A DNA stretch of 64,000 bases from Bin87 sp963665395 (GTDB taxonomy: Bacteria > Chloroflexota > Dehalococcoidia > Lucifugimonadales > UBA3495): NCBI GenBank assembly GCA_963665395.2, contig OY762251.1, positions 3,906,001 to 3,970,000 on the forward strand, read 5' to 3'. Positions within the stretch are counted from its first letter, which is position 1, and each line of letters opens with the position of its first letter. The notes below the pieces were generated by a model. That model did no database searches and had not been told where the DNA came from. It was given only the letters and a program-made list of their open reading frames with translations. The position numbers and the translations under genes are program-made. Shown here in pieces: positions 1 through 8,325 of the stretch.

Positions 1-351
1 GTTGTCCGCTGCGCAGCATGCTATTGATTATGGTCAGTAGCTTGCACATGCATGCTGTGAGCGCGACCTTCTTGGGCTTGCCTGCCGACAGCAGCCGCCT
101 GGTAAAAGTCCCGGATCACCGGGTTACAGCAACTGGTCACCAGTGCTCCCATGTAGAGCGTAGCCCGACTCTGGCCCGTAGGCCCAGACCCTGCGCTTCC
201 CGCGCGTGGCTCCACTGTCTCGATTTATGGGCGTCACACCCACCAGGGCGGCGACCTGTTTCCGGTTCAGCGTGCCCAGCTCGGTCACATACGACAGCAG
301 CGACAGGGAGGCATTCCTTTTTGTCGTCCATCCGGAAGGCAGGGTACGCAC
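1..351 (-). pseudogene. IS110-family transposase C-terminal remnant
   Basis: The minus strand carries the conserved C-terminal IS110/IS116/IS902 transposase signature in pieces. One frame (124-351) reads ELGTLNRKQVAALVGV then RDSGATRGKRRVW; a second frame (21-215) reads ATLYMGALV...NPVIRDFYQ, and the last few codons toward position 1 continue in a third frame (LLTI-NSML-like). These blocks are collinear in intact IS110 proteins, so at least two frameshifts are present and the fragment is dead. The N-terminal DEDD catalytic part is absent and the element runs off the window edge. IS110 elements lack terminal inverted repeats, so no boundary can be set. Confidence 0.65.
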
Positions 352-667
352 GTATAGCTGGCGTTGGCCAAACGGTCCAAGGTGCTATTGCCAAGGATGG
401 TGGGAATAACACGGGGTACTGTCACCATGCTGGTCATGTGATGACCACCAGCAGCGCAGTCAAAACACGGCGCTAGTGGAATAGTCCAGCCTGGACTGGC
501 CCCGTCCGTCGTGCAGCGAGGTGTGGGACACTGCAACACTAACCCGGGCTGGCGTGCCCTGGCCGAAGCTGTTTACCGCACATAAGGCTGAGCATCACCG
601 AGCCCCGGTGTCTGCCCTTGACTTTCCGGTCCGGTTACGCTGCCGAGCGCCCGGAGAGAGATGGTGA
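352..667. other. no confident gene
   Basis: Between the IS110 remnant and the next ORF the six frames hold only short ORFs with no family resemblance. The minus frame up to about 430 may be further decayed IS110 sequence (a VTVPRVIP stretch faintly resembles the IS110 helix-hairpin region), but this cannot be supported. Confidence 0.4.
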
Positions 668-1633
668 CTGCGCTCCGTTACCGGCGGCGGCTGGATTGTT
701 ACGTTTGTCTACCCGTGCGAATGCGGCCAACGCCATCGCAAGCGCCTCGGCCCCGGCCTGCGGGCTGAGGTGGAGCGCAAGGCTGATTGGATTGGGATGG
801 AGCGATGGGCTGACGTCACGGTCATTGATGCTGGCAAGGCGCTCGCGTACTTTGAGGTGGTGGTCAAGCACCCGCAGGAATACGATGTTGGTGACGACCG
901 GATCGACCCTCCGGTGATGACGGTCCCGGTCGCGGTTCAGGAAGACCTGGATGCCTTGAAGGGTGGCAGGGTTCGGGTCGATGCCTACGGTACCGGCCCC
1001 TGCGACACGCTGTCCAACCCGGAGATACCGGATACGTTGCTCAGGCAGTGGCGGAGGGAAAGAGATTTGCCATACAAACGTGAAGCGTGGCGGGACTTGG
1101 AGCGGATGCGCAACCCTTTGCCCGCCGCTGTACCATTGGTACGGTGGTAGGTGGACTCGTTCGAAAGGGACGGGCAAGTAGTGGAACGGTATTTGCGTCG
1201 GGACACCAGGGTGAACCTGCACCGCCGCGCCCGAGTTTTGCTCGATCACGGTTTCACCCAGTCTGGCGCGAAACCGGGCCTCTTCCACTACCGCACTCCG
1301 AAAGTCACTCTCTACGCATCGCTGCGGAGCACCGATGTGCTCAACATATGGGAAGCTCTCGAACCGATGCTGTTCGTCTTCCCTGCCAAAGATCAAACCC
1401 AATCGTTGGAGCTGGGTCTCTATGCTACGGCCCTGGTTCAATACGCTTCCCACTTGTTGGACAAAACACCCGCGGGTTCACGGGTATCCTTTTGCAACGA
1501 TAGTCTCTTATCGGATCTGGAGGGGCCGTTGATTCCGTGGTGGGACGGGGCAGGGGGCGATGATTCCCTGAGCGCCCATGGCTGGCGCGACGCCCGCGAC
1601 CACGACGTGGTTCACGGGCTGAGTGGGCGTTGA
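668..1633 (+). pseudogene. CoiA-like hypothetical protein split by an in-frame amber codon
   Basis: A single plus frame is open from just after a TGA at 665 to 1633 except for one TAG at 1148-1150, after which it restarts as GTG at 1151. The first half reads WIVTFVYPCECGQRHRKR (a possible Cys pair near 703-730), then ADVTVIDAGKALAYFEVVVKHP, the arrangement seen in CoiA-like proteins in which a short zinc-like N-terminus precedes a predicted nuclease-type beta core ending in an 'aiEvvvtHp' strand. The second half (about 160 residues) is not recognised. The sequence around the stop (VRW-stop-VDSF) flows without a gap, so I infer one gene with a nonsense mutation rather than two genes. No good start codon or RBS was found upstream of GTG 770. 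Family assignment is tentative. Confidence 0.35.
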
Positions 1634-1975
1634 TTTAACTGGTGCCGGAGGAATTACCGAAGCTCCGCGAGCATGATCCTCACAACCCGCCGTTCAGATT
1701 GTAATTTCAAATGAGCTCACTCCGCACGGGCTTACGGCCGACGTGTAGCGGTTTCGGATCCGACCCGTTATCTGGTAAAGGGACGACGGCCACATTCGCC
1801 GGGGGCGATCGGCCCGCGCTGCTTGCCGAGACCGGGCCGCGGCACCGCTGCCCAGAAGGGAAAATTCCCAGCGGACTGCGTTTTGTCCGCTAAACTGGGG
1901 CTGACTGTGCGCGAAGGCGATTCTACGATGATCACAAAACAATTCCGTCAAGCCACGGAACATCGTGAGGTCGAT
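1634..1975. other. intergenic, no gene seen
   Basis: About 340 bp without a supported gene. It holds the upstream region of the viperin gene. An alternative in-frame start (ATG 1928) lies inside it, but the start at 1976 has the better RBS (GAGG) and fits the family length. Confidence 0.5.
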
Positions 1976-2844
1976 ATGAACGTCGCAACACAAATGCCAT
2001 CAGTCAACTTCCACCTCTGGAAGCCCTGCAACATGAAGTGCAGGTTCTGCTTCGCCACTTTTCAGGATGTGGTGCAGGAGGTCTTGCCCAAGGGACACCT
2101 GCCACGCGAGGGTTGCCTCGCCATAGTGGAAGCCCTGGCCGGTGCCGGTTTCGATAAAATCAACTTCGCCGGCGGGGAACCCACCCTATGCCCCTGGCTT
2201 CCAGACCTGATACTGCGAGTCAAGGAACTGGCGCTCACCACGTCTATCGTCACCAACGGCAGCCGGATCACACCGGAGTGGCTGGACCGCGTGGGAAACT
2301 CTCTCGATTGGACCGCTTTGAGCATAGACACGGTTGACCGGAGAAGCTGGAAGCATCGGGACGCACGACCCGTGACGGTCCTCTCAGCGAGGATGATTAC
2401 TTGGGCGTTGTTGATCTACTGAGAGACCGGGGTATCCGGCCGAAAATCAATACCGTGGTATCGCGCAGCGATTGCGAGGAGGATCTGACGGGCTTCATCG
2501 CCAGGGCGCGGCCGGAGCGGTGGAAGCTCTTACAGGCGCTTCCGGTCAGTGGCCAGAACGACGGCATGGTTGACGACCAGTTGGTAACGAAAAAGGAGTT
2601 TGCCGCATATGTCGCCCGCAACCGGGGCGTGGAGGACCTCGGGGTGGCGGTGGTGCCGGAAGACAATGGCCTGATGACCGGGAGTTACGTGATGGTCGAT
2701 CCGGCGGGCCGGTTCTTCGACAATACGGCCGGCGCCCACACGTACAGCCGGCCCATCAATGAAGTCGGCGTCGAGGCCGCGCTCCAGGAGGTGTCGGTTC
2801 ACGCTGACAGGTTCCTTCTGCGGGATGGCCTGTACGATTGGTGA
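1976..2844 (+). pseudogene. prokaryotic viperin (radical SAM ddhNTP synthase), frameshifted
   Basis: Two abutting frames make up one viperin-like protein of about 289 residues, the usual length. The N-terminal part carries the radical SAM cluster motif CxxxCxxC as KPCNMKCRFCFATF, then INFAGGEPTL (the GGEP SAM-binding motif) and SIVTNGS. The C-terminal part, in a different frame, reads KINTVVSR, RWKLLQALPV and ends GLYDW, matching the viperin C-terminal domain (animal viperin has KINSVINR, RWKVFQCLLI and a terminal LDW). The break lies near 2353-2362 and equals loss of one base; restoring it gives SWK-x-SGRTTRDGPLSEDD. Family members convert CTP, UTP or GTP to 3'-deoxy-3',4'-didehydro nucleotides that terminate phage transcription. 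Start ATG 1976 has GAGG five bases upstream. It sits 16 bp before the HTH-TPR gene. A real pseudogene or a sequencing error are both possible. Confidence 0.85.
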
Positions 2845-2860
2845 GGAGCGAGAGGACGAT

Positions 2861-5194
2861 ATGACGGAACGCGAAGTTACACCACGGCTGCCCACCAGCG
2901 GCCAAATAATCGGGGCCCTGGTATCGAAGCTGGGTCTCAGGCATCCGGTTCTACTCCGGAGAACCGCCAGACGATATTTCTCTGGAGATTTGGATAACCT
3001 GGTGAAGGATTCCAGCAGGGACGAGATCATCGGGGCTGTCGCCGAAACGCTGGCAAACGCAGGGTTCATTGCACAACAAAAGGAAGCGGAAATCGATAAC
3101 ACTGTGGTGCCGACTCTGACCGCTGTGCTGAAATGGCACGCGTCTAACTGGGACCAGTTGCGAACTTTCCTACGTCCCAGGATGGCCCGGGTCATGCCCA
3201 GCCACCTGCCGAAGGTCTGGGAAGCGTATGTCAGGCTCACGGTGGGCGACCTCGCACTGAGGATGGCCGCCCGCCTGCACCTTGCCGGGATCTCTCCCGC
3301 TGCGCTGGAGCTGCTCAATTGGGCGAGCGTTGATGCCAGGGGCGACTTTCTGAACCAGAAGCGCCGGCAGACTCCCCTCACCCTGGAGGACCTCGCCGAG
3401 ACCCTCGAAGTGACCGACAACACCGTGGACGCCTGGATGTACGATGGCGCCCGGCCGTCCAATGACAACCTTACGAAGCTGGCCGAGACGCTGGCCGAGC
3501 ATATTGAAGGTACTGACACGGCGAGTATCGTCCTAGAGCTTCGTGCGCTCTACTGGGTCAGCGGCGTCGCCGCACTGTTGGCAGAGCACATCGGGGCCGC
3601 AGCCGTGGACGAACTCGTCGGGCGGTTGCGCAAGTATGCTGATGAAGCCTATCGCCTAATTGACGACCGGTTTCCCGCCGAAAACCGTCCGGAGGATCTC
3701 ACCGTGTTGGCGGATCTGGGCGCTGGCGCGCGCGTTGCGGGATCCCTGCTGTCAGGTTTGATCGAACGGGAACCAGACGAAGAATGGCGGAAGGACTTGC
3801 GGCCCATGCGCGTTGATTGGGTCCGCCGGGTTCTCTCGGTCAACCTGCGCATTCACGATGCGGAAGTCAATGACATGATCGGAGAGACCAATGGCGAAAT
3901 CCTCACCAATTGGGATATCAGCAACCCAGATGCTTACGAGCATTACCGACGGTCCCAAGAACTCCAGGCACAAGGGAAAATATGGGAAGCCCTGACCGAA
4001 GTGGAAATGGCGGCCCGGCTTGACCCTCTAGATCCAGCGAACCACTTCACGATAGGTTCGGTAAAGGGCGGCTTGGGCGCCGCGCGCGGCGACATGGCCA
4101 TGGTAAACGAGGGGATGGAGGCGTGTTGGCTGGCGGTGACGCTGGACCCATACTGGGCTCTCCCCTGGACGGGGATCGGTCTGATTCTCCTCCGAATCGG
4201 CAGAGCGGCAGAAGCGATTGAGCATCTGCGAGGGATAAAGCCGGATTGTGGTCCACTGGACAACCGCTACTACAGCACGTTGGGAACTGCTTTCTGGCAG
4301 CTGGACAAATTACCTGAAGCTCTGGCCTCGTACGAGAAAGCTATCGAACTGGACCCGGAGGATACCTCGGATTTATTAGCGGCTTCAGAGATTGCGCTCC
4401 GGCTCGGCGACAGCGCCAAGCATAGACGTTTTTCAAGGATGGCCCGCCACTTCGGGGTGGACGACGACACGGAAAAATTACTGGAGTCTCTCCGGGAGTT
4501 CGGTCAAAAAGACTGGGGCAACACTGGCCCGGATGAACACGACCGGAAGATTGTCGTTATGGATGCCGTCATCAGGCTAAGCCCTGACGACGACTATGCC
4601 CATGTCACCAGGGGCCTGGCCCACTTCGCCAAGGGCAACGATGATCTGGCCTTCGCGGACATGGACGCCATTTTGCAGTTGGACCCGGACCACGCGGCAG
4701 CGTACATGCTGCGGGGAATTCTGTTCGGCAACCGGAAGCGGTGGGAACGGATGGCCGCAGATATGACCGAGCTCATCCGGCTCAGGCCCAACGATGCCCT
4801 GGCCCGTTACCACCGGGGAATGGCTTACGGTGAACAGGACCTGCTGGACGAAGCGTTTGCCGACTTGTGCGAAGCCATACGCCTGGATCCCGGCCACGCC
4901 GATGCCCACCGCGTCCGGGGCGATTGCCTCCGCTACAAAGAAGAGTACGACGAAGCGATCACCGATTTCGATACCGCACTGCGCTTGGACCCCAAGAACA
5001 CCGCAGCGTACCTAGGCAGAGGAGCGGCATACCGCATGAAGAGAGTCTTCCCCCAGGCCATCTCCGATTACGACGCCGCGGTGCATCTGAAGCCCCAGGA
5101 ACCACTTGCGTATCGCTTCCGTGCGGACGCGCATATTGCCAATGAGGACTATGGCCTAGTATTACAGCCGCACATGATTGGGAAGGCTTTGTAG
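2861..5194 (+). CDS. HTH-TPR repeat protein, 3' end truncated by IS701-type element
   Basis: A 777-residue reading frame starting at ATG 2861 with GAGAGGACGAT upstream, 16 bp after the viperin stop, so probably cotranscribed with it. Residues 1-330 are helical and not a known enzyme; residues about 171-212 (LTLEDLAETLEVTDNTVDAW) look like an XRE-type helix-turn-helix. From about residue 350 to the end runs a long series of TPR motifs (for example residues around DEAFADLCEAIRLDPGHADA). The final codons (LQPHMIGKAL) are not TPR-like and coincide with the 3' end of an IS701-type transposase read on the other strand, so the native C-terminus is lost. Linkage to viperin suggests a sensor or scaffold role in antiviral defence; that is inference. 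Confidence 0.75.
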   Translation: MTEREVTPRLPTSGQIIGALVSKLGLRHPVLLRRTARRYFSGDLDNLVKDSSRDEIIGAVAETLANAGFIAQQKEAEIDNTVVPTLTAVLKWHASNWDQLRTFLRPRMARVMPSHLPKVWEAYVRLTVGDLALRMAARLHLAGISPAALELLNWASVDARGDFLNQKRRQTPLTLEDLAETLEVTDNTVDAWMYDGARPSNDNLTKLAETLAEHIEGTDTASIVLELRALYWVSGVAALLAEHIGAAAVDELVGRLRKYADEAYRLIDDRFPAENRPEDLTVLADLGAGARVAGSLLSGLIEREPDEEWRKDLRPMRVDWVRRVLSVNLRIHDAEVNDMIGETNGEILTNWDISNPDAYEHYRRSQELQAQGKIWEALTEVEMAARLDPLDPANHFTIGSVKGGLGAARGDMAMVNEGMEACWLAVTLDPYWALPWTGIGLILLRIGRAAEAIEHLRGIKPDCGPLDNRYYSTLGTAFWQLDKLPEALASYEKAIELDPEDTSDLLAASEIALRLGDSAKHRRFSRMARHFGVDDDTEKLLESLREFGQKDWGNTGPDEHDRKIVVMDAVIRLSPDDDYAHVTRGLAHFAKGNDDLAFADMDAILQLDPDHAAAYMLRGILFGNRKRWERMAADMTELIRLRPNDALARYHRGMAYGEQDLLDEAFADLCEAIRLDPGHADAHRVRGDCLRYKEEYDEAITDFDTALRLDPKNTAAYLGRGAAYRMKRVFPQAISDYDAAVHLKPQEPLAYRFRADAHIANEDYGLVLQPHMIGKAL

Positions 5195-5876
5195 GCGTCG
5201 CTGGCGATGGCATTGCTGGGCCCGTGCCTGATGACGCCGTCTCCACCGCGACCACTTTACCGCAAGGTCCTGGTCCCGTGGGCGTCGCCACAGCAGTCGG
5301 CATAATAACCGTCTCACCTCCGGTACCGTCATGGGGATGAGTTCGGCCACCGTCAGCGCCCCCCTTTTGCGTCGGCGGCGGTGGCGTAGAACCGGGTCAC
5401 CGCCAGGAAGGCATGGACCAGCAGTGCCAGGGTGATGTGCCGGTACCATCCGGTCCAGCGGCGCACCTAAACTGAAGCCAAGGTGAAATCTACATGGTCA
5501 ATGCAGGGAGAAAGGACTTGGGTATTGTCAGTGAAGTTCTGCGCCTGGGCCTGAAGCTCGGTGCGGCAACGGCGTTTGACTTCCTCCTGACGGTGCACCA
5601 GATCGGCGAAAAAACCGCCTACCTTCTCTCGGACGGCAGCGCGAGTGCCCAGGCACAAATTGGCCGTCACTTCTTGGCGCGCCCAGCCCCAGATCGCTTC
5701 ATCAGCGTTGAAGTCCGGACTGTAGGCGGGCAAGTTCACCAGGCGCAGGTTCAGGTTGGGCGTGGTGAGATAAGCCCGGATCGCGTCGCCCCGATGGGCT
5801 GGCGAATTGTCCCAAATCACCGTCAGTGGTTCGGCGTGTTGCGCCCGTAGCTGCCCCAGGAAGTCGGCAGAGGTGG

Positions 5877-5950
5877 TCCGCCTGTGGCGGATTGCCCTCC
5901 AGTTCCATCACCTCCACCTCTCCGGTCTCCAGGCATCCGCCTGCGGCGGA
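5877..5950. repeat. two micro-palindromes TCCGCCNNNGGCGGA
   Basis: Perfect copies at 5877-5891 (loop TGT) and 5936-5950 (loop TGC) lie inside the IS630 copy A transposase. The first is at the same site in copies B and C; the second is shared only with copy B. Confidence 0.85.
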
Positions 5951-6008
5951 CCGAGTAGTAGCTGACCTTCTCCCCACGTCGCGGGCTGGTGGAATCCACC
6001 AGGGCCTG

Positions 6009-6028
6009 CCCCGTACCCCGATACGGGG
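6009..6028. repeat. micro-palindrome CCCCGTA-TACGGGG
   Basis: A 20-bp palindrome with a 6-nt loop within the IS630 copy A transposase. Copy B has it at the same place; copy C lacks it and reads uninterrupted there (GEPALVDSTSPRRGEK), so it is an insertion that shifts the frame. Confidence 0.8.
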
Positions 6029-7525
6029 GCCGGTTCACCTTTCAGCGTCCACTTGCCCCGCAGATCAGCATCAGCCTGAAAGTGGGCCTCGTCGGCGAAG
6101 AATATCTTGGCTCCAGTTCGTCGGGCAACAGCGGTAAGAGCGGCATATTCCCCCACAAAGGCGTCCCGGCACGCCGGGTCCGCCTTGCGTAGCCGCTTCT
6201 TGGGACGCTTCAGCGCAAATCCCAACCGATGCAGGTAGTTCAGACAACCACTGCGGCTCAACGTCAACCCGAAACGGTCCTCCACAAATTGCCGCACCGC
6301 CTTCCAGTTCCAGTTGGACAGTCCGATGCCGGCCTGCGATGGCAACCCCTGCACCGCCTTTTTCAACTCCGCGCATTGCTCCATGTCCAACGCGGGGGGG
6401 AACCACCGGTCTGCTCAAAAACCAGCGCCTTGGGACCGCCTTCGGCGAATGCCTTGGCCCATTGGCCTATGGTGTGGGCATCCCGCTCCAGGGCTCGGCC
6501 CACCGCCGCCGCCGTCCATCCCTGGGTCAGCAGCCAAACCGCATGCCATCGCTCCCGTTCCCGGGGCGTCGGCGCTCGGTACATCCGCCGACGCACCTCA
6601 GCCTCGTCCATGCACCACTGCTCCAGCAACCCAACTATCTCCTGCATACCCATCTACCCCCTCAGATCTCCCAAACGACCGTCCAACTTGCTCCCAATTC
6701 TACCCAACACCAATGCGGGTTTCACCTTGGCTTCGGTTTAGTACTCGTCCAGGCCCACCTCCTGCTTGGCCTCCTTGAAGGCATCTTCGATGATCCAACG
6801 GGTGCCAGCCACCCGCACCAGTTCCACCAACGCCGCTTCCGCCGGACTGAAACAGGCGTAATACGCCAGGTCTTCAGGGTCGGTGATGCTGCGGCGCACC
6901 AGCAGCCAATGCCCCCCTGATCCGGTTCTGACCCGGGCCGCAGCGATACCCGTCCCCAATCGTAGAGACGGGGTCCTCTGCTCCCTTCTCCGGCGCTCAG
7001 ACGTTCCCACTGGTCAGCGGGTATCTGCTGGGCCAACTGCCGCGCTTCCACCTGCGCCGAGCCCTTCTCAGTATCGGCCCACAGTGGTTCATTGCTCTTC
7101 ACTGCCAGTACGTAGGGGACCACCTGCTCTGCCAGCCAGCGCCGCAATCGGCGGTCATTGCCATACACCGTATCTCCGGCCACCCAGCCAAAGGGCACCT
7201 CGGCTGCCAGGGCCCGGGCAATCATCACCCGGGCCAACTGGCCCTTGGTGCGGAAAGCCACCCCTTCGGGAACTCCGGCTTCCCGACGCCGCCCCCAGTC
7301 CTCAGTCCACACCTGGGGCAGGTAGAGCTCCCGATCCAGAAAGGTCCGGCCTCGTCGGCTGCCATAGGCCAGAAACACCCCGATCTGGCAGTTCTCGATC
7401 TTACCCGCCGTGCCGCTGTACTGCCGCTGCACTCCCACCGACTTGCTGCCCTGCTTCAGAAACCCCGTTTCATCCACCACCAGCACCGCCGCCGGGTCTC
7501 CCAGATGCTCCACCACGTACTCCCG

Positions 7526-7540
7526 TCCGCCGGAGGCGGA
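7526..7540. repeat. micro-palindrome at the IS701/IS630 junction
   Basis: TCCGCC-GGA-GGCGGA sits exactly where IS701 homology (reading left, minus strand) stops and IS630 homology (reading right) starts. Copy C has a palindrome at the same IS630 position (25465-25479). Confidence 0.85.
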
Positions 7541-7756
7541 TCTGAACTACCTGCACCGGCTGGGATTTGTGTTGAAGCGTCCCAAGAAGCGGTTGGTCAA
7601 GGCGGATCCGGTACGGCAGGAAGCTTTCGTGGGGGAGTATGCGGAGTTGCGGTTGACGGCGGCACAGACGGGAACCAAGATATTCTTTGCTGACGAGGCG
7701 CACTTTCAGGCCGATGCTGATCTACGGGGCAAGTGGGTGCTGAAAGGCGAACCGGC

Positions 7757-7776
7757 CCCCGTATCGGGGTACGGGG
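7757..7776. repeat. micro-palindrome CCCCGTA-TACGGGG
   Basis: A 20-bp palindrome in IS630 copy B at the site homologous to 6009-6028 of copy A; absent from copy C. Confidence 0.8.
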
Positions 7777-7834
7777 CAGGCTCTGGTGGATTCCACCAGC
7801 CCACGGCGTGGTGAGAAAGTCAGCTACTACTCGG

Positions 7835-7946
7835 TCCGCCGCAGGCGGATGCCTGGAGACGGGGGAGGTGGAAGTGATGGAACTGGAGGGCAATCCGCCA
7901 CAGGCGGACCACCTCTGCCGACTTCCTGCGGTCCGCCATTGGCGGA
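7835..7946. repeat. three micro-palindromes TCCGCCNNNGGCGGA
   Basis: Copies at 7835-7849 (loop GCA), 7894-7908 (loop ACA) and 7932-7946 (loop ATT) within IS630 copy B. The first is shared with copy A only, the second with A and C, the third with C only. Confidence 0.85.
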
Positions 7947-8325
7947 CGGGCGCAACACGCCGCACCGCTCATCGTGATCTGGGACAACTCCCCAGCCCAT
8001 AGAGGCGATGCGATCCGGGCTTATCTCACCACGCCCAACCTGAACCTGCGCCTGGTGAACCTGCCCAGCTACAGTCCGGACTTCAACGCTGACGAGGCCA
8101 TCTGGGGCTGGGTACGCCAGGAAGCAACGGCCAATCAGTGCCTGGGAACCCGTGCCGCGGTGCGGGAGAAAGTGGGCGGCTTTTTCACCGAACTGACCCA
8201 GCGACGCGATGAAGTCAAACGCCGCTGCCGAACCGTGCTGCAAGCAAAAGCCGACGAATTGATTGGCGACACCCAAGCCGACCCTCGCCGCCCCGCAAAT
8301 GTAGATCTCACCTTCGCTTCAGTTT

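Larger units (their letters stand above)
5467..6653 (-). pseudogene. IS630 transposase of copy A, several frame breaks
   Basis: Reading on the minus strand: an N-terminal HTH segment (6363-6653: RERERWHAVWLLTQGW, AAVGRALERDAHTIGQWAKAF), then in a second frame the LNYLHRLGFALKRPKKR linker and the first catalytic strand IFFADEAHFQADADLRGKW (5908-6390), then in a third frame WDNSPAHRGDAIRAYL and SPDFNADEAIWGWAR with the remaining catalytic residues (5467-5820). The first break is at a run of seven C shared with copy C and may be programmed. The later breaks coincide with inserted palindromes (6009-6028, 5936-5950, 5877-5891) and destroy the gene. Confidence 0.8.
5470..6738 (-). mobile_element. 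IS630-family element, copy A
   Basis: The element is bounded by inverted repeats AACTGAAGCCAAGGTGAAA at 5470 and the complementary TTTCACCTTGGCTTCGGTT ending at 6738, each followed by a TA (5468-5469 and 6739-6740), the target duplicated by the IS630/Tc1 group. Length about 1.27 kb. It is inserted in the IS701-type transposase gene. Two sister copies (7526-8324 and 24969-26228) are present in the window. Confidence 0.85.
5162..7525 (-). pseudogene. IS701-family transposase, interrupted by IS630 copy A
   Basis: The C-terminal third is at 5162-5467 (WYRHITLALLVHAF, LTVAELIPMTVPEVRRLL, SRWRRRHQARA) and the catalytic body at 6741-7525 (VVDETGFLKQGSKSVGVQRQYSGTAG, LAVKSNEPLW, EDAFKEAKQEVGLDEY), all typical of IS701 DDE transposases. 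The two parts are separated by an IS630 element inserted at a TA. Joined across the insertion, the sequence reads DEY-TAG-VRRW, where family members have DEYEVRRW; a GAG-to-TAG change therefore made both a stop and the TA target. A further frameshift lies near 6935-6965. The N-terminal ~100 residues are missing: homology ends exactly at a TCCGCC...GGCGGA palindrome (7526). A CTAG at 5156-5159 next to the 3' end fits the YTAR target of this family. Confidence 0.75.
7526..8324 (+). mobile_element. IS630-family element, copy B, 5'-truncated
   Basis: This copy keeps the right inverted repeat (CTTCGCTTCAGTT ending 8324, TA at 8325-8326) but lacks the left end, the HTH domain and the first third of the gene. 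Its transposase starts at LNYLHRLGFVLKRPKKR (7541 onward), continues to IFFADEAHFQADADLRGKW, and in another frame (7974-8327) WDNSPAHRGDAIRAYL and FNADEAIWGWVR. It carries four TCCGCC...GGCGGA palindromes and one CCCCGTA palindrome. The left boundary is a palindrome copy, to whose other side the IS701 fragment is joined. The right end lies in dnaE2. Confidence 0.8.

Noticed and set aside
635..1453. A 272-codon minus-strand ORF opposite the CoiA-like frame
   Set aside because: Arg/Pro/His-rich with no family resemblance; it mirrors the plus-strand frame, so it is a shadow.
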